Shown one piece after another: positions 1 to 6,516 of a stretch of DNA of 7,745 bases. Origin of the DNA: Planctomycetota bacterium (GTDB lineage Bacteria; Planctomycetota; Phycisphaerae; WQYP01); NCBI GenBank assembly GCA_021795535.1, contig JAJYPG010000048.1:1-7745 (forward strand), in the 5' to 3' direction. Position 1 is the stretch's first letter, and each line of letters opens with the position of its first letter. Under the pieces are notes generated by a model. That model saw only the letters and a program-made list of their open reading frames with translations. It ran no database searches and was not told the origin of the DNA. Both the position numbers and the translations under genes were made by a program.

Positions 1-358
1 GCGCCACCTCCGCCTTTAAAAGCAATTTGCGTTGACGGAGGTATTCCTCCGATCCTCGTTTAAACGATATGGTGGCGTTCGGATCCAGCGGTGCGGCGAG
101 TTGCCGCAGCGCTTTGCGCTTCGCGGCCAGCTGCAAATGCATGGACTTTTGCTCCGCGGCGAACTTCCTGCTTGATGAGGCATACACGTCCAGATGCTGC
201 GTCAGCACGCCAAGATTGACAGTGGCAATCCGCGGACCATTTCCCATGGGCATAACACCGGCGGCAAAGGCCAGGGCCCCACCCACCGCAACGGCCGCGG
301 CCGCCAGCAGCAGCGAGCCTGTGTTGATCGTGCGGGAACCAATCGTCATCAATTTCAT
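1..358 (-). CDS. ompH: OmpH/Skp-like periplasmic chaperone, partial (C-terminus beyond left edge)
   Basis: Reading the minus strand from the ATG at 358 gives 119 codons that stay open to the window edge, so the gene is incomplete. Residues about 14-34 are a hydrophobic Ala/Leu/Val-rich segment after a short N-terminus with Lys2 and Arg9, fitting a signal peptide or anchor. Next comes RIATVNLGVLTQHL (43-56), which resembles the first beta-strand and helix start of OmpH/Skp proteins. A charged, Lys/Arg/Gln-rich helical stretch (about 62-119) follows, as expected for the coiled-coil arms. Family knowledge: Skp is a trimeric periplasmic holdase that escorts unfolded outer-membrane proteins to BamA. 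The gene lies 107 bases downstream of bamA in the same direction, the usual bamA-skp order. A GGAG at 367-370 sits 8 bases before the ATG. The match is a recognised pattern, not an alignment, and the trimerisation and C-terminal parts are not visible. Confidence 0.8.
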   Translation of the reverse strand, partial: MKLMTIGSRTINTGSLLLAAAAVAVGGALAFAAGVMPMGNGPRIATVNLGVLTQHLDVYASSSRKFAAEQKSMHLQLAAKRKALRQLAAPLDPNATISFKRGSEEYLRQRKLLLKAEVA

Positions 359-366
359 CGGGGATA

Positions 367-370
367 CTCC
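367..370 (-). promoter_or_regulatory. Ribosome binding site of the Skp-like gene
   Basis: GGAG on the minus strand ends 8 bases before the ATG at 358. The same GGAG-8 spacing precedes three other genes here, which supports this start. Confidence 0.7.
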
Positions 371-465
371 AGTTAACCGTATTTAGTAGTCCTACACCCG
401 GCGGCATACGGCGCCCGCCGCAATCCGGCGGAAGCTGCCAAGCCGACCGGCAAACATCCGGGAAA

Positions 466-2931
466 TCACATCGGCAGCCCGAAGGCGAAGCTGATGTATT
501 CCACATGGTCATTGTGGCCGCGTTGAATCGGATACGCAAGGTCAACGCCCAGGGGCAGCCGTCCGAGGAATGGTATGATCACGCGAATACCAACACCGGC
601 ATCAATGCGAATGATGCCCAGATGCACATTGGGTTCCACATCGCCGGCATCAATGAAGACCACACCGCGCAGAATATTTTCGTAAATGGGCGTGCTGACC
701 TCCGCCGTGGAAACGGTGAGGAAATTACCACCCACGCCATCAAGCAGTGGACCGGCTCGCGGAGTAACCCCTTCATAGGTAAAACCACGCAGGGAGCCGA
801 TGCCGCCAGCATAAAACCGTTCAAAAAAGACTGACTTGCCATAGGGAATAAAGCCCAATTGGCTGCGGAGCATGAATATCGTTTTGCGATCGAACAAATC
901 GCGGTAAATGGTGTGGTAATACGTAAACGAGGCGTTGACTTTGGAGAAGTTGTACTGGCCGCCCAAAGCGCCATATTGCTCCCACGAAGCGCCAACGTCA
1001 ATCCCACGCGATGGAAATATAGAGCTATTGGTATCATTAAAATCAATTCCGGGCGTTACGCTTGTGAGCAGGTGCGAACCTTGTTGCGCGAGAATTTGCG
1101 GTGCCGCAACATCGTAAGGTGGAAAATCCACTATGCTGTTTACGTTGACCTGCTCATCACGCAACGCCACGGAAATGCTTAAATGATTGGTGATGCGCCG
1201 GCCAAAAGTCACCCGATCCCCCAATCGGTTCAAATTGTAACTGTTGTATGCCTCCGTGAAGTAATATGCGCTATTGCGGAAGCTGTACGGTGAATCCCAC
1301 AGATACGGCTCGGCAAAAGTTGCCTTGTACAACTGATAAACCGTTCCCGGTTCCAACATGATCTGAAAATATTGACCATTGCCCTTAAAAGCCTGGCCAC
1401 GCAGGAACTCTCCCAACGAATGCGGGAACGCGGTCAGGTCAAAATTTCGCTGCGAAAGACTGATCTGTCCGATCAGCCCCGCATCTGTGGAAACGCCGGC
1501 TCCAATCAGGAAACGACCTGTCTGCCCCTGGTCCAGACTTACCAAGGCGTTGCGCGTATTGGGATTATGACCGACTGGCGTAATGTTCGCGTGGGAAAAA
1601 AGGCCCAGGTCCTGTAGATGGTTAACCGACCGCCGCACCGCCACGGTGTCATAACGATGTCCGGGATACAAGCGAATCGCACGCCGCGCCACATGGTCCT
1701 GAACCTGCGAATTGCCACGTATGATCACTTGCCCCACACGGAACGATTTTCCCTCAGTTATGTTAAACCGCAGGTTCACCACGCCCGGTTTGGATGAAAA
1801 GGCATAAGTCGGAGTCACCTTGCTGTAAACGTAGCCCGCCTTGCCATAAAAATCCGCGAGCAATTTCTGCCCGGCTTTAATCAGGCTCTGGTCATAATAT
1901 CTTCCAGTGCTCATTTTGATCATGGGTCGCAGAACGCTGGCGGGAAAAACATGATTTCCCTTGAGCGTCACTTTGCCAATGCGATAGCGCACGCCGGTAT
2001 GAATGATAAACTGCACAACCACGCGGGAAAAATCCGGTTTGTACTGCAAAATATAAGATGTGCGGCAATCCAGATACCCTTTTTTTATCCACAGGCGGCG
2101 CAGTTCACCCAAATCTGAATTGATGTCGGAATGACTCAGCACACCCTGGCGTATGGGTATAAGCCAGAAAAGTTTCCACCGCGACTTGGTCTCAAGCTTG
2201 AAATGCAGATACCAATCGGGATAAAGATTATTCCCCACAAATTCCACATTGCTTATAAAAGTGCGCGGCCCTTCAACAATGTTGTATTGCACCGTGCCCG
2301 TGGCCAGCAACTTTTTGTCCAGTTTGACACTGCAAAATTGAAAGCCGCGATTGTGATACAGCCGTTCAATGGCCTTGAGGTCTGTGCGGAAAATAAAGGG
2401 GTCTTCCGGTCCGCCCACCCGCGCCAGAATCAAATGCCGGATCGTTTTGTCCCGCACATGACTATTGCCCTTTATTACCACGCTTTCAATTATGGCGCGT
2501 TCCTTAACCACATAACGAACAATAACCTTGTGATTCGCCGTGGGAATAATATCCGCCCGAACGGCTGAAAATTTTCCCAGCGACGCGATGGACCGCACAT
2601 CCACATCCACTTCAGCGCGTGAATAATTTTCGCCCGGCGTCACCCGTATCTGATTTAAAATAAGGGTTCTATCCGCGGGCGTATTGCCCACCAGTTCCAC
2701 CCGCGCAATCGGCTCGCCAGCCAGCAGACCATTGGGTTCATTGTGGGAAAGCTGCTTGGCCGTCAGCACCGCGGGATGTTTGGGGGAATTGGTGCCTGGT
2801 GGCGGCGGAGCCACGGTTGTGGCACCCGACACGGGCGATGCCGCAAGCAGCGCAGCGGCCAGAATTATTGCGGAGACTCTACTCCCCGCTGAAGCGAGGC
2901 TCTTTTCAACACTGCTTATTCCGGGTGCCAT
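466..2931 (-). CDS. bamA: BamA, outer membrane protein assembly factor (Omp85 family)
   Basis: An 821-residue protein, a normal BamA length. It is the essential outer-membrane insertase that folds beta-barrel proteins. Residues about 18-36 form a signal peptide (hydrophobic core, then ASPVSGA), followed by a Pro-rich linker. Five POTRA repeats follow, near 73-145, 146-219, 222-312, 315-394 and 395-467; several carry the hallmark hydrophobic strand plus GN (VELVGN, VVIKGN, VEFVGN, VTLKGN, VIIRGN). From about 470 comes the C-terminal barrel, with the conserved FYAGG (706-710), the L6-loop motif LRGF (714-717) and FIDAGDV (759-765). The chain ends FAFGLPM; a final Met instead of the usual aromatic residue is unusual. 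The frame is open upstream to a TTG at 3048, but the ATG at 2931 is preferred because a signal peptide follows it and AGGA lies 7 bases before it. The two cysteines, 200 and 289, occupy equivalent positions in POTRA2 and POTRA3. Skp follows downstream. Confidence 0.96.
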   Translation of the reverse strand: MAPGISSVEKSLASAGSRVSAIILAAALLAASPVSGATTVAPPPPGTNSPKHPAVLTAKQLSHNEPNGLLAGEPIARVELVGNTPADRTLILNQIRVTPGENYSRAEVDVDVRSIASLGKFSAVRADIIPTANHKVIVRYVVKERAIIESVVIKGNSHVRDKTIRHLILARVGGPEDPFIFRTDLKAIERLYHNRGFQFCSVKLDKKLLATGTVQYNIVEGPRTFISNVEFVGNNLYPDWYLHFKLETKSRWKLFWLIPIRQGVLSHSDINSDLGELRRLWIKKGYLDCRTSYILQYKPDFSRVVVQFIIHTGVRYRIGKVTLKGNHVFPASVLRPMIKMSTGRYYDQSLIKAGQKLLADFYGKAGYVYSKVTPTYAFSSKPGVVNLRFNITEGKSFRVGQVIIRGNSQVQDHVARRAIRLYPGHRYDTVAVRRSVNHLQDLGLFSHANITPVGHNPNTRNALVSLDQGQTGRFLIGAGVSTDAGLIGQISLSQRNFDLTAFPHSLGEFLRGQAFKGNGQYFQIMLEPGTVYQLYKATFAEPYLWDSPYSFRNSAYYFTEAYNSYNLNRLGDRVTFGRRITNHLSISVALRDEQVNVNSIVDFPPYDVAAPQILAQQGSHLLTSVTPGIDFNDTNSSIFPSRGIDVGASWEQYGALGGQYNFSKVNASFTYYHTIYRDLFDRKTIFMLRSQLGFIPYGKSVFFERFYAGGIGSLRGFTYEGVTPRAGPLLDGVGGNFLTVSTAEVSTPIYENILRGVVFIDAGDVEPNVHLGIIRIDAGVGIRVIIPFLGRLPLGVDLAYPIQRGHNDHVEYISFAFGLPM

Positions 2932-2938
2932 TAACAAT

Positions 2939-2942
2939 TCCT
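2939..2942 (-). promoter_or_regulatory. Ribosome binding site deciding the bamA start
   Basis: AGGA on the minus strand, 7 bases before the ATG at 2931. It supports this start over the TTG at 3048, which would put 39 non-signal-like residues in front of the signal peptide. Confidence 0.65.
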
Positions 2943-3058
2943 GCTTTGCGCGGGCTTCATCGTCCGTCGTCGCGTAACGCCTCTGAAATCTCCACCAATC
3001 CAAATGCCCGATGACACGGACTGATTGGAACCGACTCGCGGCTTCCAAAGTTCCGGGT

Positions 3059-3087
3059 AGTCTAGCCGCATCCGCCCCAGTTGTGAA
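3059..3087 (-). promoter_or_regulatory. Candidate sigma70-type promoter for bamA-skp
   Basis: On the minus strand TTCACA (3082-3087, five of six matches to TTGACA) is separated by 17 bases from TAGACT (3059-3064, four of six matches to TATAAT). Transcription would begin near 3052 and leave a leader of about 120 bases before bamA. The call rests on hexamer match and spacing only. Confidence 0.4.
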
Positions 3088-3325
3088 CTCCCCGGCATTA
3101 AAATTTCAATTTTCCGGCTTCCGCCCCATCCGGGTGAGATACAAACCAGCGGTTCCGTCGGGTTTGGCCCGCATCGTTTTTGCCCCGGCTGACCTGCCGA
3201 CACCATGCCGCCAGCCGGAAATTTGGACGTAGCGCAGCGAACAGTGAACAAGGAGAGATATGGATCGCGTCTATTTTTGCAATGGAATACCACCCGGAAC
3301 GCGTCGCAATCTAAAAGATCGGCGT

Positions 3326-4105
3326 TCAAATCTTCTTGAAAAGCAGACGCAGAATTTTTCTTTCCAATGGTGTGTCGCGACCAATGGTCATCCAGAATTG
3401 ATGCGGGGCATTAATTCCGGCATGACTGGCACGCAACGGCAAAGCGTCGCCGCCAAAGGCGGAAGGTCCGAGGAAAGCGAGATTCGCGAGATCTCCCCGC
3501 GGATTTTCACGGCGTTGGACCAGAACTTCCACAGTAATATGGAAAGTTTCGGGGGCCTTGGCGTGCGTGATAACCAAGCGGATAATTTGTCGATAGGTGT
3601 TAAGCGTGCTTTCCACAAGCGCAGAGCCATTGGTGCAGTCTGGTCGCCACCATTGCAGGATTTCAGGGGCTGAGCGTGGATCGGTGGAAATGATGCCCAG
3701 GCGACGATCTTGCCAGTTAATGTGATAGCCGAGGTTGTTAATAACCCGTACGCTTTGGCGCCAGATGTGTCGATAGCGGGCAATGTGGATGGTTTTTGAG
3801 GTACCGTTGGAAAAATTGGCGAACCAGAGAGTACTGTTGTTTTTAATGGTCTTGGAAGCCAAAGTGACGGGTTCTGGTGCTTTGGTCATTGCCAACGGAG
3901 AAACACCAGTGTGCCTGGTCGTTGGTTGATGTGCCGCGGCAAGAGTGCCGCCGGGCATCGGTAATGCCCACGGCGGACCTATAGCCGCGGGCTTAAGCGG
4001 CGTAATGCTGGTGTGGCAGCCGGTGGCGGCAAGGGTCAGAATCATTATCGCAAAAAGCGAAAACAAGCCAGTGAATTTTTTGCAAAAGTCATTCATGTGT
4101 GGCAT
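3326..4105 (-). CDS. Putative lipoprotein of unknown function
   Basis: A 259-residue protein that I cannot assign to a named family. The N-terminus has a basic stretch (KK, 9-10), a hydrophobic core (about 12-27) and ATGC ending at Cys30, an acceptable though not ideal lipobox because Ala replaces Leu at -3. A Pro/Ala/Thr-rich linker (about 35-85) resembles the tethers of surface lipoproteins. The compact C-terminal region (about 105-259) contains aromatic residues (YRHIW, QWW), a basic strand TVEVLVQRRENP (191-202) and an ending FWMTIGRDTPLERKIL (237-252), a pattern I associate with uncharacterised planctomycete lipoproteins. The start at 4105 has only a weak GGGG 5 bases upstream; Met4 is an alternative. 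It lies 87 bases after the PLD gene and upstream of bamA in the same direction. A role at the outer membrane is inference from the signal and neighbours. Confidence 0.75.
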   Translation of the reverse strand: MPHMNDFCKKFTGLFSLFAIMILTLAATGCHTSITPLKPAAIGPPWALPMPGGTLAAAHQPTTRHTGVSPLAMTKAPEPVTLASKTIKNNSTLWFANFSNGTSKTIHIARYRHIWRQSVRVINNLGYHINWQDRRLGIISTDPRSAPEILQWWRPDCTNGSALVESTLNTYRQIIRLVITHAKAPETFHITVEVLVQRRENPRGDLANLAFLGPSAFGGDALPLRASHAGINAPHQFWMTIGRDTPLERKILRLLFKKI

Positions 4106-4192
4106 TGTAACCCCAGCGGACGGATTTTTGCCATATTGATGGTAAAACCGGTAGCCTATGGTGTGACCGTTGCCTGAAGACGTGATATTCGT

Positions 4193-4864
4193 TTATCGCC
4201 GTTTTGGCCAATGGAATTGGTGCTCCAGCACCAGTCCGGGCACATAGCGCTGGCTGGTTTGTTGGTGGTATATAAAATTTTCCTGATAGCGGGCATACAG
4301 GGCGGGTATGCGGCGAATTACCAGCATGTTTTCCGCATTGAAGTGTGCGGCGGCATAACTGAAGTTGAAACTGCCTGTGGTGATGGTCGTGCCATCTATC
4401 AGCATAATTTTATTGTGGGCAATCAAATACCGGTCATCAATATAAGTCGGAATGCCCGCAGTATAAAACGCCTGTAGAGCCGGGCTTATTTTACGCTGGT
4501 AACGGCGGGTTCTGTAATTTTTCTTTTCCACATGCGACCGGTCCAGAATAATGCTGACCGCCACGCCGCGCTGATGGGCGGCAATGAGTGCCTTGATAAG
4601 CGGCCTGCTGGTGAAGCTATAGGCCTGAACTTCCACACTTTTTCGGGAATGATTGATCAATGAAACGAGTTTGCGGGTGGCTCCGCCATCCGGTGAAAAA
4701 TAGACTTTCAGCGTACTGCGGGCACCAGGCACTGCGGCCCGATGTTCATGGTGAAAAGCATCCCATTGGCCCAGCCACAGGCCCATGAGGAAAACACCAC
4801 CCGCCAGCAGTAACGCCGGCAGGCTGAAAAGAGTTGATGTGGGTTTGACGACTCGGGCGGACAA
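4193..4864 (-). CDS. Membrane-anchored single-HKD phospholipase D-like protein (probable nuclease)
   Basis: A 223-residue protein with an N-terminal hydrophobic segment (about 12-31), acting as a signal anchor or uncleaved signal, then one PLD catalytic domain. The signature is HNKIMLID (His150, Lys152, Asp157) followed by GSFNFS (164-169), the form seen in Nuc/NucT-type endonucleases. In that family two single-HKD subunits dimerise to form one active site and hydrolyse phosphodiester bonds, often of DNA. FSPDGG and SVEVQAYSFTS upstream match the usual strands of the fold. The frame is open to 4999, but that start would overlap the neighbouring gene and add an Arg-rich tail-like sequence. The TTG at 4864 is chosen because GGAG (4873-4876) lies exactly 8 bases before it, it clears the upstream stop by 37 bases, and it leads directly into the anchor. 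Localisation suggests a periplasm-facing enzyme; the substrate cannot be read from sequence. Confidence 0.85.
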   Translation of the reverse strand: MSARVVKPTSTLFSLPALLLAGGVFLMGLWLGQWDAFHHEHRAAVPGARSTLKVYFSPDGGATRKLVSLINHSRKSVEVQAYSFTSRPLIKALIAAHQRGVAVSIILDRSHVEKKNYRTRRYQRKISPALQAFYTAGIPTYIDDRYLIAHNKIMLIDGTTITTGSFNFSYAAAHFNAENMLVIRRIPALYARYQENFIYHQQTSQRYVPGLVLEHQFHWPKRR

Positions 4865-4872
4865 TTGAGGTT

Positions 4873-4876
4873 CTCC
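4873..4876 (-). promoter_or_regulatory. Ribosome binding site deciding the TTG start of the PLD gene
   Basis: GGAG on the minus strand, 8 bases before TTG (4862-4864). The same spacing precedes the small basic protein and the iron permease, which makes the rare TTG start credible. Confidence 0.65.
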
Positions 4877-4901
4877 GCAGAATCGGGAGGGGCCAGTGGG
4901 C

Positions 4902-5195
4902 TTATTTCTTACCCTTGGCCGCCGGTGTTGCCGCTTTGGCCGCAGGCGCTGCCGCTTTACCGGCCACTGGTGCCGCACCGGGAGCGGCCACTGTGGCACC
5001 GGCTTCAGCCGTCTTCGGAGCCTTCTTTGCCGCTACCGCTTTGCGGTGGCCGACCTTGACAAGCCCAAAAACACTGGCTCGATCTTCGCTCCATTTGTCG
5101 TTATCTTCCAGCAGTGCCACACGTTCCGAACGTTTGAGCACATTCCGGTGACGTTCCAGTGAACTTTTTCCCTTGAGGCTAATATCCAGCGACAT
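4902..5195 (-). CDS. Small basic protein of PVC type with Ala/Lys/Pro-rich tail
   Basis: A 97-residue protein. Residues 1-50 (beginning MSLDISLKGKSSL, with HRNVLKRSERVALL at 16-29 and SVFGLVKV at 41-48) match my memory of a very small basic protein conserved in Planctomycetes, Verrucomicrobia and Chlamydiae (TIGR04137-like), of unknown function. Residues about 52-97 are a low-complexity tail of Ala, Lys, Pro and Gly ending KGKK, like histone-H1-type or AKP-rich nucleic-acid-binding tails. The core family usually ends near the FGL-KV motif, so the tail looks like an extension. The frame is open to a TTG at 5273, but the ATG at 5195 is preceded by GGAG (5204-5207) at 8 bases and begins the conserved core. 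It is followed after 37 bases by the PLD gene, probably in the same transcript. It is divergent from the iron permease. Binding of nucleic acid or ribosomes is inference from charge only. Confidence 0.85.
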   Translation of the reverse strand: MSLDISLKGKSSLERHRNVLKRSERVALLEDNDKWSEDRASVFGLVKVGHRKAVAAKKAPKTAEAGATVAAPGAAPVAGKAAAPAAKAATPAAKGKK

Positions 5196-5203
5196 CGCTA
5201 ATT

Positions 5204-5207
5204 CTCC
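5204..5207 (-). promoter_or_regulatory. Ribosome binding site of the small basic protein
   Basis: GGAG on the minus strand, 8 bases before the ATG at 5195; it decides against the upstream TTG at 5273. Confidence 0.7.
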
Positions 5208-5220
5208 GCGTAATCCAACC

Positions 5221-5226
5221 ATTATC
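5221..5226 (-). promoter_or_regulatory. Candidate -10 element for the small basic protein gene
   Basis: GATAAT on the minus strand (five of six matches to TATAAT) lies about 25 bases before the start codon and would give a leader of about 20 bases. No good -35 is found at 16-18 bases, so this is tentative. Confidence 0.25.
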
Positions 5227-5381
5227 CAATTCAGTGATCCCATGGGGATACAACTGGCATCTAACCGGGCCAATTCCCAGTCCGCAAAAACAGACCCATC
5301 ACTATATCCGTTTTAGCCTCTGGCCACAAGATGGCTTCATCGTGGCGTTTCTCCATTGGCATCCCACACCCTTTTACCCGC

Positions 5382-5409
5382 TTGACTTTGCTAGAAGAGG
5401 ATATAAAGT
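5382..5409 (+). promoter_or_regulatory. Candidate promoter of the FTR1 iron permease gene
   Basis: TTGACT (5382-5387, five of six matches to TTGACA) is followed after 16 bases by TAAAGT (5404-5409) inside an AT-rich run (5400-5421). Transcription would start near 5416, just before or within the Fur box, the right geometry for repression. Confidence 0.45.
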
Positions 5410-5420
5410 ATCGTATCTTA

Positions 5421-5437
5421 TTGAGACTGATTCTCAA
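5421..5437 (+). promoter_or_regulatory. Fur box (ferric uptake regulator operator)
   Basis: TTGAGACTGATTCTCAA is a 17-base near-palindrome with perfect 6-base arms. Its 15-base core, TGAGACTGATTCTCA, matches the Fur 7-1-7 consensus TGATAATNATTATCA at 12 of 14 defined positions. It lies directly downstream of the candidate promoter and 4 bases before the ribosome binding site of an iron permease. With iron-loaded Fur bound, transcription should be blocked; iron starvation should relieve it. No fur gene is in the window. Confidence 0.82.
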
Positions 5438-5441
5438 TGCA

Positions 5442-5445
5442 GGAG
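5442..5445 (+). promoter_or_regulatory. Ribosome binding site deciding the FTR1 start
   Basis: GGAG within AGGAG, 8 bases before the ATG at 5454. It places the start after the Fur box; the longest frame, from 5331, would run through the promoter and operator. Confidence 0.75.
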
Positions 5446-5453
5446 CCAATTCT

Positions 5454-6497
5454 ATGCCACAGTTGAAGATTCAGAAGGATTCGTCTCACATTGAAGCCGG
5501 TGAGGTCGCCAGAAAAAGCAGATTGCTTCCCGTAGGAAAGATCTTCCTGCTTTTACCCATTCTGTTTCTTCTCGGAGTTCTGGTTTGGCAGGGAATAACC
5601 GCAGCCGGCAATCCGCCTGCACCTAATGCCGCCGTATCTCAACATTTAAGCCCCATCGCCGTTATGGTTAATGCCGGCATTCTGGTTTTTCGCGAAGGAC
5701 TTGAGGCTATTCTGGTTTTGGCCGCCCTGACCGCCAGCCTGGCCCGCACGGATCACGGCTATTGGAAGCCGGTGGCCGTGGGTTCCGGACTTTCGTTCCT
5801 GGCGACAGTGGCAACCTATTTTATTGTGGTGGGAATTTTAGCGCATCTGGATGCCAACAGCAGCATTGGTGCCCTGAATGTGCAGGCCGCCACAGGATTA
5901 CTGGCGGTTCTGGTGCTGCTGGTGATTATGAACTGGTTCTTTCATAAAATTTATTGGACCGGGTGGATTACCCATCACAATCGGCGGAAGAACGATTTGA
6001 CTCAAACCGAATCACTTTCCCGGCAGGCGGTTTATTGGGGATTGGTGACGGTGGGTTTTACCTCGGTTTATCGCGAAGGTTTTGAAGTGGTGATCATGCT
6101 GCAATCCTGGCGACTACAGGCCGGGATTCATGTGGTAATGGCTGGGGTATTGATTGGTCTGGTGCTTGCCGCCATGGTTGCGGTGCTCACCTTCGCAGCG
6201 CACTATCGGCTGCCGTATCGCAAAATGCTGATTCTGACCGGCGCAATGCTGGGTACGGTTCTTTTGGTGATGGTGGGTGAAAGTGTGCAGGAAATGCAGC
6301 AGGCCAAATGGATTGGCACACACCATTTGCCGCTCTCATTTCCCGATTGGGTGGGCACTTGGTTTGCAACCTTCGCCAATTGGGAAGGCGTGATCGCCCA
6401 GGCGGTGGCGGGAATTTTTGTAGCCGGTTCTTATTTTGGATCCCAATATTTCCGCATCTGGCGACCTGTGCGGCTGGCGGCCCAGACAGCCAGATGA
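5454..6497 (+). CDS. FTR1-family high-affinity iron permease (EfeU/FtrC-like)
   Basis: A 347-residue inner-membrane protein. The two family signatures are present: REGLE at 80-84 in a first helix and REGFE at 207-211 in a fourth helix, the glutamates that coordinate iron in FTR1 permeases. Seven hydrophobic segments follow the usual FTR1 pattern (about 67-95, 105-130, 140-163, 192-217, 225-248, 258-277, 312-330). An extra hydrophobic segment (about 28-50) in front may be a signal anchor or an additional membrane span. Known role: FTR1 proteins import ferric iron, in bacteria usually coupled to periplasmic partners (EfeO/EfeB, P19 or a multicopper oxidase). None of these partners is adjacent, so this copy stands alone here. 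The start at 5454 is set by GGAG at 8 bases and by the Fur box just upstream; the frame is open to an ATG at 5331 with no ribosome binding site. Expression should rise under iron limitation. Confidence 0.93.
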   Translation: MPQLKIQKDSSHIEAGEVARKSRLLPVGKIFLLLPILFLLGVLVWQGITAAGNPPAPNAAVSQHLSPIAVMVNAGILVFREGLEAILVLAALTASLARTDHGYWKPVAVGSGLSFLATVATYFIVVGILAHLDANSSIGALNVQAATGLLAVLVLLVIMNWFFHKIYWTGWITHHNRRKNDLTQTESLSRQAVYWGLVTVGFTSVYREGFEVVIMLQSWRLQAGIHVVMAGVLIGLVLAAMVAVLTFAAHYRLPYRKMLILTGAMLGTVLLVMVGESVQEMQQAKWIGTHHLPLSFPDWVGTWFATFANWEGVIAQAVAGIFVAGSYFGSQYFRIWRPVRLAAQTAR

Positions 6498-6516
6498 TAA
6501 CGCCGCGGTCCTCTGA

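Larger units (their letters stand above)
2932..3325. other. 394-base gap between the lipoprotein gene and bamA
   Basis: No convincing gene is seen. The minus strand holds an open frame of 132 codons starting with TTG, but its product is Cys/Gly/Arg/Pro-rich with no recognisable domain. The plus-strand frame from 3260 mainly mirrors the lipoprotein gene. The right part, downstream of the lipoprotein stop, shows no hairpin with a T-tract. The left part holds a candidate bamA promoter. The gap suggests that bamA-skp can be transcribed separately from the three genes upstream. Confidence 0.5.

Noticed and set aside
60..545. Minus-strand frame of 161 codons at the left edge.
   Set aside because: It overlaps the Skp-like gene and the end of bamA in another frame, and its product is Cys/Arg-rich without motifs; the Skp-like frame has the signal peptide, the ribosome binding site and the right neighbour.
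2931..3329. Minus-strand open frame of 132 codons that overlaps the lipoprotein stop (TTGA) and the bamA start (TAATG), like translational coupling.
   Set aside because: It begins with TTG without a ribosome binding site, the product is Cys/Arg/Gly/Pro-rich with no domain-like pattern, and it runs through a good candidate promoter. The overlaps are probably coincidence.
3260..3673. Plus-strand frame of 137 codons with AGGAG before its ATG.
   Set aside because: Most of it is antisense to the lipoprotein gene and its composition is not protein-like; the ribosome-binding-like sequence alone is not enough.
5331..5453. Longer FTR1 start at the ATG at 5331.
   Set aside because: No ribosome binding site precedes it, and the extra 41 codons would cover the promoter, the Fur box and the GGAG site of the internal start.
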